Positions 8,748-17,705 of a stretch of DNA of 42,712 nt are shown one piece after another (positions within the stretch are counted from its first letter, which is position 1; the number at the start of each line of letters is the position of its first letter). This DNA comes from an uncultured Actinomycetes bacterium (GTDB lineage: Bacteria; Actinomycetota; Acidimicrobiia; Acidimicrobiales; SZUA-35): NCBI GenBank assembly GCA_902826025.1, contig CADEDH010000023.1, positions 1 through 42,712 on the forward strand. Direction: 5' to 3'. The position numbers and the translations under genes are program-made. The notes under the pieces are model-generated. The model was not told where the DNA came from. It saw nothing but the letters and a program-made list of their open reading frames with translations, and made no database searches.

Positions 8748-10504
8748 GCGACCGCTCATCCCCCCGGCCGAAGCCCGACTCCGAGGCGTTCGAGAACGAT
8801 ATACGCCGGATGCTGGCCCGGCGGGCTGCCGATGTCGACGACGGGCCCGCCGCCCCGCCGTTGCCCACCGTCGGCCGCGACGACACTCGCCCGGTCCGCC
8901 CCGGTCGGTGGCTGACCCACGTCCTGGCGGCAGCCGCCGCAGTGACAGCCATCGCCGGGCTAGGGGCGCTGTACATCGCCCAGAGCCGGTCCACCACCAC
9001 CGAGGCAGGCGTGCCGGTCAGCGGGCCGCCGAGCTCGGAAGCGCCGCCGACCAGCACCACCGCCGCCCCGGGCGCCCCCACCCCCGCTGGCGCCATCCTG
9101 GACGACGTCCTGGCCTCGATCCCGCCGGGGGTCGACCCGGTGTCCGGACCCCCGGTCTACAGGGGCACGATCGGGGAGCTACCCGAGGCCGCGGTTCGGG
9201 ACTACCTGACCCGGCGGCTCCCTGACCTCTCGTTCGAGCTGGTGCAGACCGACAGCGTGGAGCCGCTCGTGGTCTACCGCTGGTCGGTCGACGACCCGGA
9301 CTACCGGGCGTCGGGTTCGGTCGTCGTGCGCAAGGAACCGGACGGCCCGGTGGTGACGCTGGCCACCACCGACGGGATCACCTTCTCCTCGCTGGAGCGC
9401 ACCGCCGACAGGCTCGCCGCGGTCGTGCTCGACGACGATCCCGCCCGGGGCCTGCTGGCCGCCGATGTCACCACCTTGGACGGGACGATCGTGGGCGACT
9501 CCACCGCCACGGACAGCACGGGGAAGCCGGGCCCGCCGACGGACTTCGGCTCGGCCGGCCTCGCCGAGGGCGCCCCGCTGTCGTTCGAGCTGACGCTGGC
9601 ACCGATCCCGGTGGTCGTCCGCGTCCAGCGGGTCGGCGGCACAATGCTGTCGATCACGGAGCTGGCGGTCGAGCCGACCGCGTTCCCGCTGGCGTGTGGC
9701 GACGCTCCTCCGGTGCGGATCGACGTCGGATCCCAGCTCGGCCCGCTGCAGGTCGGCCCGGCGCCGCAGTCATCCGTGGAGCCTCTCGCCAACCAGGGGG
9801 TCTGGCATCATCCCGGCCCGGTGAACACCATCGAGATCCGGTGGCCGGCCGACCCGACGCGGCTGGCCCGGCTGGCGCCGGACGGCGCGCCGCCGGACCA
9901 GGTCATGGGCCAGCAATCGGGGGCCGGGGCGGCGAACGGGGCAGGACCCGGCCTGTCGGCCGGCTACGTGCTGGCTCCGGTCGAACCGACCAATGACACC
10001 CGGGCGGCAGACCCGTGCTCGGTAGTGCAGATCGCGATCTACGGCGACGCGGCCGCAGTCGAGTGGTGGCACACCGCGCTGCAGGGCGAGTGGAGCTTCG
10101 GCCTGCCGTTGACGGTCGCCGACCTCGACCCGTCGGTTGGTCCCGACGGCTCGGGGGGCGGCCTGCAGCTCACCGACGAGCTCGTGGTCGGCTCGGACCG
10201 ATCAGATCAACGGCCCCAGGTCCCCGATGGGGCGTGTGACGGCCTTCCCGGAGCACCGCCGCAGCAGGGAACCGGCGATGGCACCGTGAGCGCCACCGCC
10301 GAAACCGCCCTCGAAGCGTTCCTGGCCGCGACGGCGGCGACAGTCGACCCGCCGTTGCCCACTGCCGGCTACACCGAGGTGCAGATCGACGCCTCGACGA
10401 TCAGCTACGTGGTGGTGGGCGATCGCTCGCCGGTCGTGGTGGTGGACCTGCGCCTCACGGCGGCCGGTTGGATCGTCGACCACTGGGCCGCATCGCCCTG
10501 TTGA
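8744..10504 (+). CDS. Membrane-anchored protein coupled to the ECF sigma factor
   Basis: 586 residues, function not recognised. A short charged cytoplasmic part (1-56), one transmembrane helix (about 57-79), then a large outside domain that opens with a Ser/Thr/Pro-rich linker and continues as a beta-rich sequence. The start is fixed by the ATGA overlap with the sigma gene, an arrangement common for sigma/anti-sigma pairs. However, the N-terminal part lacks the HxxxCxxC zinc motif of ZAS anti-sigma factors, and I see no recognised anti-sigma fold. Best guess: a membrane partner or regulator of the sigma factor sensing the cell surface. It could equally be just a target gene in the operon. Confidence 0.75.
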   Translation: MSDRSSPRPKPDSEAFENDIRRMLARRAADVDDGPAAPPLPTVGRDDTRPVRPGRWLTHVLAAAAAVTAIAGLGALYIAQSRSTTTEAGVPVSGPPSSEAPPTSTTAAPGAPTPAGAILDDVLASIPPGVDPVSGPPVYRGTIGELPEAAVRDYLTRRLPDLSFELVQTDSVEPLVVYRWSVDDPDYRASGSVVVRKEPDGPVVTLATTDGITFSSLERTADRLAAVVLDDDPARGLLAADVTTLDGTIVGDSTATDSTGKPGPPTDFGSAGLAEGAPLSFELTLAPIPVVVRVQRVGGTMLSITELAVEPTAFPLACGDAPPVRIDVGSQLGPLQVGPAPQSSVEPLANQGVWHHPGPVNTIEIRWPADPTRLARLAPDGAPPDQVMGQQSGAGAANGAGPGLSAGYVLAPVEPTNDTRAADPCSVVQIAIYGDAAAVEWWHTALQGEWSFGLPLTVADLDPSVGPDGSGGGLQLTDELVVGSDRSDQRPQVPDGACDGLPGAPPQQGTGDGTVSATAETALEAFLAATAATVDPPLPTAGYTEVQIDASTISYVVVGDRSPVVVVDLRLTAAGWIVDHWAASPC

Positions 10505-10515
10505 GCCACGGGGGC

Positions 10516-10552
10516 GCCGGTGCCGACCGCCGGCTGAGCGCCCGGCACCGGC
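10516..10552. terminator. Inverted repeat between convergent genes
   Basis: A perfect 10-base inverted repeat, GCCGGTGCCG (10516-10525) and CGGCACCGGC (10543-10552), with a 17-base loop. It fills the 51-base gap between two convergent genes, as expected of a bidirectional terminator. There is no T-tract. Confidence 0.55.
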
Positions 10553-10555
10553 CGC

Positions 10556-11938
10556 TCAGGCGCAGCCGGTGGCCCGCACGACGGAGCGACCGTCGACCGT
10601 AGCCGTGGTGATCGAGCGGTCGGCGCCGGCCTCTGACGCCCAGGCCTGGGCCGCGGTCTGCATCTGGGCCAGATCCTCGGGGGTGTCGGCGGCCAGGTCC
10701 ACCGCGATGCAGCTGCGATTGCCGTCACGCCAGGTGACGAAGCGGTCGCCGCCCCAGCCGTCGCCGGCGGTGGAGCCGAGCCACTGGTCGACGAGCAGCT
10801 CACCCAGGCGGCCGTCCTCCACCGCCGTGCCCCGAGCTGGGGGCAGGGGCAGGGTGATCTCGGGATCGGCGGCCCGGCTCAGACCAGGGTGGAGGATCTC
10901 CTCGCTGGTGCCGGGCGGGGTGGTGAGGGCGGTGTCGGCCGCCGCCTCGCCGCCCGAAGCCGTCAACCGCTCCACGTAGGCCAGGCCGTCGGTGTAGGGG
11001 GAGAGCTGGAGCTGCTGGAGGATCGGGGGCAGGGTGAAGTAGCGCAGCAGGTCGTCGGGCGACAGGGCCGACATGCTCTCGACCTCCAGCTGGGACTGGG
11101 AGGCGGCGTCGAGGCCGTCCTGCCACTGCTGATCCACCCGGCGGGCGTTGCCCTCCACCACGGCGATGAACCCGTATTCGGCGTCGCCGTCGAGGAAGTC
11201 TTCCCGGTCGAGCTCGAACCACTGGTCGTCGAGGGCGTGGGTCAGCTCGTGCACCAGCGTCTGGCGCATATAGAGGTTGAGGTCGCCCAGCGTCCCGTCG
11301 GCGCTGGCCCGCACGACCAGGCGCCCCGTCTCGGGGTCGTAGAAGCCGACCACCCCGATCTCGAGAGCGTCGCGGTAGGCGTCGGCCAGGGAGGTGCCGG
11401 GATCGAGCAGGCCGAGGGCGGTGAGCATCACGCCCTCGTTGTCGAGGTCGGTCCGGTAGGTCTCGAAGTCGGTGAGCAGGGCCTGGTCGAACTCGGTGTC
11501 GGCCAGCACCTCCACCGGGGGGAACTCTTTGAACTGGCGCTGGCGGGCCTGTTGCACGTAGGCGGCGGCGTCGCAGATCACGGGTTCGACGCCGGCGGGG
11601 CAGGCGATCGGCTGGACCCCGTCGGGGTCGATCGTGCTCGACGGGACCGTGCCGGCGGTTGTGGGGGCAGTGGACGGCAGGGAGCTGGTGGCGGTGGTGC
11701 CGGATCCGTCGGCCGTGGTAGGAGTGGTCAGCGGGGACGTGGTCGTCGTGGTGGCGCCGGCCGCCACGTCGTCGCCCGGATTCCGGTTCTGCCACAGGAG
11801 CAAGCCGGCGAGCATGATCACGGCCCCCATCACGGCCGCCGCCACCAGGGTGAACGTCTCGGGGAAGCGGGGCGGGGGCGCGGCAGGGCCAGGTGCGGGC
11901 GCAGGCTGGTGAGGGGTCTGTACGGTGGGCCAGGTCAT
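10556..11938 (-). CDS. Membrane-anchored HExxH putative metalloprotease
   Basis: 460 residues. N-terminal Pro-rich cytoplasmic tail, one transmembrane helix (about 31-49), a Thr/Ser-rich linker (61-100), then an extracytoplasmic domain with VHELTHALDDQ, giving the zinc-binding His230-Glu231-xx-His234. The spacing and sequence resemble neutral metallopeptidase-like hypothetical proteins of actinobacteria. The third zinc ligand is not certain; a Glu in the FIAVVEGNARR segment downstream is a candidate. The start ATG at 11938 was chosen because the open frame upstream to 13024 is antisense to the OtsB fusion. Divergent from that fusion and convergent with the sigma-linked membrane protein. Confidence 0.82.
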   Translation of the reverse strand: MTWPTVQTPHQPAPAPGPAAPPPRFPETFTLVAAAVMGAVIMLAGLLLWQNRNPGDDVAAGATTTTTSPLTTPTTADGSGTTATSSLPSTAPTTAGTVPSSTIDPDGVQPIACPAGVEPVICDAAAYVQQARQRQFKEFPPVEVLADTEFDQALLTDFETYRTDLDNEGVMLTALGLLDPGTSLADAYRDALEIGVVGFYDPETGRLVVRASADGTLGDLNLYMRQTLVHELTHALDDQWFELDREDFLDGDAEYGFIAVVEGNARRVDQQWQDGLDAASQSQLEVESMSALSPDDLLRYFTLPPILQQLQLSPYTDGLAYVERLTASGGEAAADTALTTPPGTSEEILHPGLSRAADPEITLPLPPARGTAVEDGRLGELLVDQWLGSTAGDGWGGDRFVTWRDGNRSCIAVDLAADTPEDLAQMQTAAQAWASEAGADRSITTATVDGRSVVRATGCA

Positions 11939-11951
11939 TGGTCTTTGCTCA

Positions 11952-11957
11952 ACGCTA
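11952..11957 (-). promoter_or_regulatory. Candidate -10 (TAGCGT) for the HExxH protein gene
   Basis: TAGCGT on the minus strand lies 13 bases before the ATG at 11938, implying a very short leader. The same hexamer occurs upstream of the ABC-F gene and aroA in this window. Confidence 0.35.
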
Positions 11958-12040
11958 GAACCTGTTCTGGTCCTTCGGGGGGCGGGGGTACAAGGTAGGT
12001 TGGTCCGGGGCCCTGGTCTTCGGGCGATGGAGGCTATTCG

Positions 12041-14584
12041 ATGACAAGCAACAACCTCGGGGAGTTGGGGGAGCGCCTGCACCAGCTGGCGCAAGTCCCC
12101 ACCCTGCTCGTTGCCTGTGACTACGACGGCACCCTCGCCCCGCTGGTCGACAACCCCATGGACGCCCTCCCCAACCGCAACGCGGTGGCGGCCATGCGGT
12201 CGTTGGCCGAGCAGGCCAACACCCACGTGGCCGTGGTGTCGGGCCGGTCCCTGCGGGACCTGGCCACCCTGTCTCGCCTGCCGGAGGAGATCCGCCTGAT
12301 CGGCAGCCACGGCAGCGAGTTCGACCTGGGCTTCGCCAGCCGCCTCAGCCCGGAGCTGACCGAACGCCGGGCCCGGCTGGTCGACGCCGTCAGTGCCCTG
12401 GGCCAGAAGTACTCGGCCCGGGTGGAGGAGAAGCCGGCCGGGGTGACGTTCCACTTCCGGGGCATACCGGTGGAGCACCGCCAGGCGGCGCGCGACGAGC
12501 TGGTGCGGGGCCCGGCCAGCCAGGAGGGCGTCTATCCCCGCAACGGGCACGACATCGTCGAGATGGCGGTGATCAAGACGAACAAGGGCGAGGCCCTCGA
12601 CACGATCCGCAACCAGGTGGGGGCGTCGGCCCTGATCTTCTTCGGCGACGACCAGACCGACGAAGACGGGTTCCGTACCCTCACCGGGCCCGACGTGGGG
12701 GTCAAAGTGGGCGACGGGCCCACGGCGGCGGCCTACCGGGTGGCCGACACCGACACCGTGGCCCAGCTCCTGGCCCTGCTGTCGGAATTCCGCAGCCGCT
12801 GGCTGCGGGGGGCGGGCCTGGTGCCGATCGAAGACCACGCCCTGCTGTCCGACCTGCGCACCGCCGCCATCGTCACCCCGTCGGCCCGGGTCACCTGGAT
12901 GTGCGCCCCCCGGATCGACTCGGCCTCGGTGTTCGCCGAACTGCTGGGCGGGCCGGCCGCCGGTCACTTCTCGGTGGCCGACGCCGACGGCCGGGCCTCG
13001 ACCGGGCAGCGGTACCGCCATCACAGCCTGGTGCTCCAGACCCAGTTCCCCGGGTTCACCGTCACCGACTACCTCGACGCCTCCAGCGGCCGCACCCGGC
13101 GCCTGGCCGGCCGGTCCGACCTGGTGCGGCTGATCACGGGCACTCCGGCCGGCGGGCGGGCCGTGGTGGAGTTCGCCCCCCGCCTCGACTTCGGCCGGGC
13201 CCCCACCCGGCTCGAAGCCCGCCCCGACGGGATCGTGGTGCTCGGCACCTCAGACCTGATGGTGCTCCGCTCCCCCGGCGTCACGTGGGACATCGTGGCC
13301 GACGGGATGCACGAGACGGCCCGGGCCGTGATCGAGGTGGGGGCCGAGCCGGTGACGCTCGAGTTCCGGGTGGGCACGGCCACCGTGCGGCCCGATCCCC
13401 GCACCGACGACGACCGGGTGCTCGACACCGAACGGTTCTGGACCAACTGGGTGTCGAAGCTCAGCCTGCCCCGCCTGGAGCGCGAAGCGGTGGCCACCAG
13501 CGCCGTGGTGCTCAAGGCCCTGTGCCACGGGCCAACCGGGGCCATCGTGGCCTCGGCCACCACCAGCCTGCCCGAGCACCTGGGCGGGATCCGCAACTGG
13601 GACCGGCGCTACTGCTGGCTGCGCGACGCCGCCATGACGGCGGCCACCCTGGTGCGCCTGGGGTCGCGGGCCGAGGCCATGGCCTTCCTCGACTGGGTGC
13701 TGAAGATCCTGGAGAACCGCAACGACCCGGAGCGCCTGGCCCCGCTGTACAACGTGGCCGGTCACCATCTGCCACCGGAGGCCGATATCAACGGGCTGCC
13801 GGGCTACGCCGCCAGCCGGCCGGTGAGGGTGGGCAACGCGGCGGACAGCCAGATCCAGCTCGACATGTTCGGGCCGGTGGTGGAGCTGGTGCACCTGCTG
13901 TCGCAGAAAGGCGAGGCCCTGTCGAGCGAGCACTGGCGCCTGGTGGAAGCCATGGTGCTGGCCGTGTCACGCCGGTGGCACGAGCCCGACCACGGCATCT
14001 GGCAGGTCCGCAAGCCGCCCCGCCACCATGTGCACTCCAAGGTGATGTGCTGGGTCACGGTAGACCGGGCCATCGCCATCGCCGAGCAGTTCCTCGACCG
14101 GGAGCCGTCGGCGTGGGTGGAGCTGCGCGACCAGATCGCCGACGACGTGCTGACCCGGGGCTGGAAGCCGTCGCTGGGGGCGTTCAGCGCCGCCTACGAC
14201 GGGGAGGACCTCGACGCCGCCGTGCTGTCGGTCGGTCTGTCGGGCCTGCTGGCCCCCACCGACGAGCGGTTCACGTCCACCGTGGCCATCATCGAGCGGG
14301 AGCTGCGCAACGGGCCCACCGTGTACCGCTACCAGGGCGACGACGGGCTGCCGGGCCGGGAGGGCGGGTTCAACCTGATGACGAGCTGGCTGATCGACGC
14401 CATGGCCATCACCGGGCGCCGGGAGGAGGCCGAGGGGCTGTTCAAGGAGCTGTGCCAGCTGGCCGGCGCCGTGGGCCTGATGGCCGAGCAGTTCGACCCC
14501 GACACCGGCCGGGCCCTGGGCAACGTCCCCCGGGCCTACGCCCACCTCGGCGTGATCAACAACGCCCTCAACCTGTCGAGCTGA
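12041..14584 (+). CDS. otsB: Trehalose-6-phosphate phosphatase fused to a GH15 glucoamylase/trehalase-like domain
   Basis: 847 residues. The N-terminal HAD phosphatase of the OtsB type (about 1-250) has the DYDGT nucleophile loop (27-31), the VVSGRS motif, a conserved Lys in IKTNKG and the GDDQTDE metal loop. The rest (about 265-847) is glycoside hydrolase family 15: N-terminal IEDHALLSDLRTA, then NWDRRYCWLRDA (519-530), an SRPVRVGNAA segment and the terminal MAEQFDP block. OtsB makes trehalose from trehalose-6-phosphate; related GH15 enzymes cleave alpha-glucosides including trehalose. The general-acid position, normally the Glu of a GIWE motif, reads GIWQ (Gln655), while the general-base Glu816 is kept. 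The hydrolase half may thus be weak, inactive or altered. Start: ATG with GGAGG 7 bases upstream (12029-12033). OtsA is at 27904. Confidence 0.93.
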   Translation: MTSNNLGELGERLHQLAQVPTLLVACDYDGTLAPLVDNPMDALPNRNAVAAMRSLAEQANTHVAVVSGRSLRDLATLSRLPEEIRLIGSHGSEFDLGFASRLSPELTERRARLVDAVSALGQKYSARVEEKPAGVTFHFRGIPVEHRQAARDELVRGPASQEGVYPRNGHDIVEMAVIKTNKGEALDTIRNQVGASALIFFGDDQTDEDGFRTLTGPDVGVKVGDGPTAAAYRVADTDTVAQLLALLSEFRSRWLRGAGLVPIEDHALLSDLRTAAIVTPSARVTWMCAPRIDSASVFAELLGGPAAGHFSVADADGRASTGQRYRHHSLVLQTQFPGFTVTDYLDASSGRTRRLAGRSDLVRLITGTPAGGRAVVEFAPRLDFGRAPTRLEARPDGIVVLGTSDLMVLRSPGVTWDIVADGMHETARAVIEVGAEPVTLEFRVGTATVRPDPRTDDDRVLDTERFWTNWVSKLSLPRLEREAVATSAVVLKALCHGPTGAIVASATTSLPEHLGGIRNWDRRYCWLRDAAMTAATLVRLGSRAEAMAFLDWVLKILENRNDPERLAPLYNVAGHHLPPEADINGLPGYAASRPVRVGNAADSQIQLDMFGPVVELVHLLSQKGEALSSEHWRLVEAMVLAVSRRWHEPDHGIWQVRKPPRHHVHSKVMCWVTVDRAIAIAEQFLDREPSAWVELRDQIADDVLTRGWKPSLGAFSAAYDGEDLDAAVLSVGLSGLLAPTDERFTSTVAIIERELRNGPTVYRYQGDDGLPGREGGFNLMTSWLIDAMAITGRREEAEGLFKELCQLAGAVGLMAEQFDPDTGRALGNVPRAYAHLGVINNALNLSS

Positions 14585-14610
14585 GCACCCCGCTGCCACG
14601 CCAATCCCCG

Positions 14611-14659
14611 CGAACTGTGGCGCCAGCGCGCAAAATGCAGCACCGGACGCCACAGTTCG
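14611..14659. repeat. 12-bp inverted repeat between convergent genes
   Basis: CGAACTGTGGCG (14611-14622) and CGCCACAGTTCG (14648-14659) are perfect reverse complements around a 25-base loop. The element lies in the 88-base gap between convergent genes. It may be a bidirectional terminator, but the long arms, large loop and lack of a T-run would also fit a dispersed REP-like element. Confidence 0.6.
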
Positions 14660-14672
14660 GCTTGGTTGGGGC

Positions 14673-16694
<2,022 letters not shown>

Positions 16695-16700
16695 CCATCA

Positions 16701-16706
16701 ACGCTA
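16701..16706 (-). promoter_or_regulatory. Candidate -10 (TAGCGT) for leaderless ABC-F transcript
   Basis: TAGCGT on the minus strand ends 6 bases before the GTG at 16694 and overlaps the TAG stop of sodX. No ribosome-binding site is visible, consistent with a leaderless transcript. Confidence 0.4.
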
Positions 16707-17129
16707 TCGGCGTAACCAGCGGGCCAGGGCGGCCCGCGTCGGTGGATCGGCCGGCGGAGGCGGCGGGTCGAGGCGGGCCCCGGGGCGGTCGAGTACCAAC
16801 GCCACCCGGCCGATCACGGCGTCGGGGGCGAGCGGGCCCCACTGGCGGCTGTCGGTGCCGGCGGCGGGGTTGTCGCTGGCCACCACCCAGGCCCGATCAG
16901 GAGTGATGGCGGCCACCCGCTTGACCACCAGCAGGTCGGCATCGTCGGGGTGGTGGGCCAGGGCCAACTCGCCCGGAACGGGGGGTCGGGCCGGATCGAC
17001 CAGCACGAACTCACCGTGGTGCAGGGTGGGCTCCATCGATGGCCCCACCACCCGGAAGCGGCGACGGCGCCCCAACGCCCACCAGCCGACCTGGCGCAGG
17101 GCGCCGAGGGTCGGCTGGCTGAGGATCAC
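16704..17129 (-). CDS. sodX: Nickel-type superoxide dismutase maturation protease
   Basis: 141-residue S26/S24-type peptidase. The GPSMEPT motif carries the nucleophile Ser31, and VVKRV carries the general-base Lys70. Proteins of this family next to sodN remove the Ni-SOD leader so that the His-Cys nickel hook is freed. The start is taken as the GTG at 17129, 7 bases after the sodN stop; the open frame extends to 17204, but that part overlaps sodN and is not protease-like. Unlike signal peptidase I, no clear N-terminal transmembrane helix is present, which suits cytoplasmic maturation. Cotranscribed with sodN. Confidence 0.9.
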   Translation of the reverse strand: MILSQPTLGALRQVGWWALGRRRRFRVVGPSMEPTLHHGEFVLVDPARPPVPGELALAHHPDDADLLVVKRVAAITPDRAWVVASDNPAAGTDSRQWGPLAPDAVIGRVALVLDRPGARLDPPPPPADPPTRAALARWLRR

Positions 17130-17136
17130 GGGCGGA

Positions 17137-17598
17137 TCACGGGTTGGCCAGCACCCATTCGACGTCGCGCTTCTTGGTCGCCCAGAAGATGTCGTGGACG
17201 GCATGGATCTGGTCGAGCAGTTCGGTGGCCGCTTCCACGCTCAGCTGCTGTTTGGCCGCCGACGCCGCCTTGAGGGCCTTCCAGAAGATGGCATGCAGCT
17301 CGGGGTAGGCCTCGAGGTGCTCAGGCTTGAAGTAGTCGCCCCACAGCACCGACAGCTCGTGCTTGACGATCTCGGCCTGCTGTTCCTTGATCGACACGTA
17401 CCGGGCGAAGGTGTTGTGGGCGTCGGCGGCCGACGGGTCGAGGTCGAGGAGCTTGCGGGTCATCGACAGCACCGCCTCGGCGGCGACCCGGGCACTGGCC
17501 GGATCGTAGACGCCGCACGGGCCGTCGCAATGGGCGGAGGCCGCAGGGGCCGGGAACACATGGTCGAGGCAGGCGAGCAAACGAGCCCTGAGCGCCAT
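17137..17598 (-). CDS. sodN: Nickel superoxide dismutase precursor
   Basis: 153 residues. The nickel-hook motif HCDGPCG occupies 23-29: after removal of a 22-residue leader, His23 becomes the N-terminus, and Cys24 and Cys28 correspond to the mature Cys2 and Cys6 ligands, with Asp3 and Tyr9 equivalents also present. The remainder is the four-helix bundle typical of the family, which forms hexamers and converts superoxide to oxygen and hydrogen peroxide. The ATG at 17598 has AGGAGG 5 bases upstream (17604-17609). The processing protease gene follows directly. Ni-SODs are often repressed or induced by nickel through Nur, but no operator could be assigned here. Confidence 0.97.
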   Translation of the reverse strand: MALRARLLACLDHVFPAPAASAHCDGPCGVYDPASARVAAEAVLSMTRKLLDLDPSAADAHNTFARYVSIKEQQAEIVKHELSVLWGDYFKPEHLEAYPELHAIFWKALKAASAAKQQLSVEAATELLDQIHAVHDIFWATKKRDVEWVLANP

Positions 17599-17705
17599 CG
17601 AAACCTCCTGTGATGGATCGGAACGAGGCTCAAGGGTAGTGGTGCCGGCCTTCCCCGCCCGGTATCGGACCGGGCGGTGGTGCCCAAGTTCACACCCGGG
17701 CGGGT

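Noticed and set aside
11939..13024. N-terminal extension of the HExxH protein across the divergent gene
   Set aside because: It is antisense to the OtsB domain; the transmembrane/HExxH protein has a sensible start at 11938.
16704..17204. Longer sodX starting at 17204
   Set aside because: The first 25 codons overlap sodN in another frame and are unlike S26 proteases; the GTG at 17129 gives a normal length and spacing.
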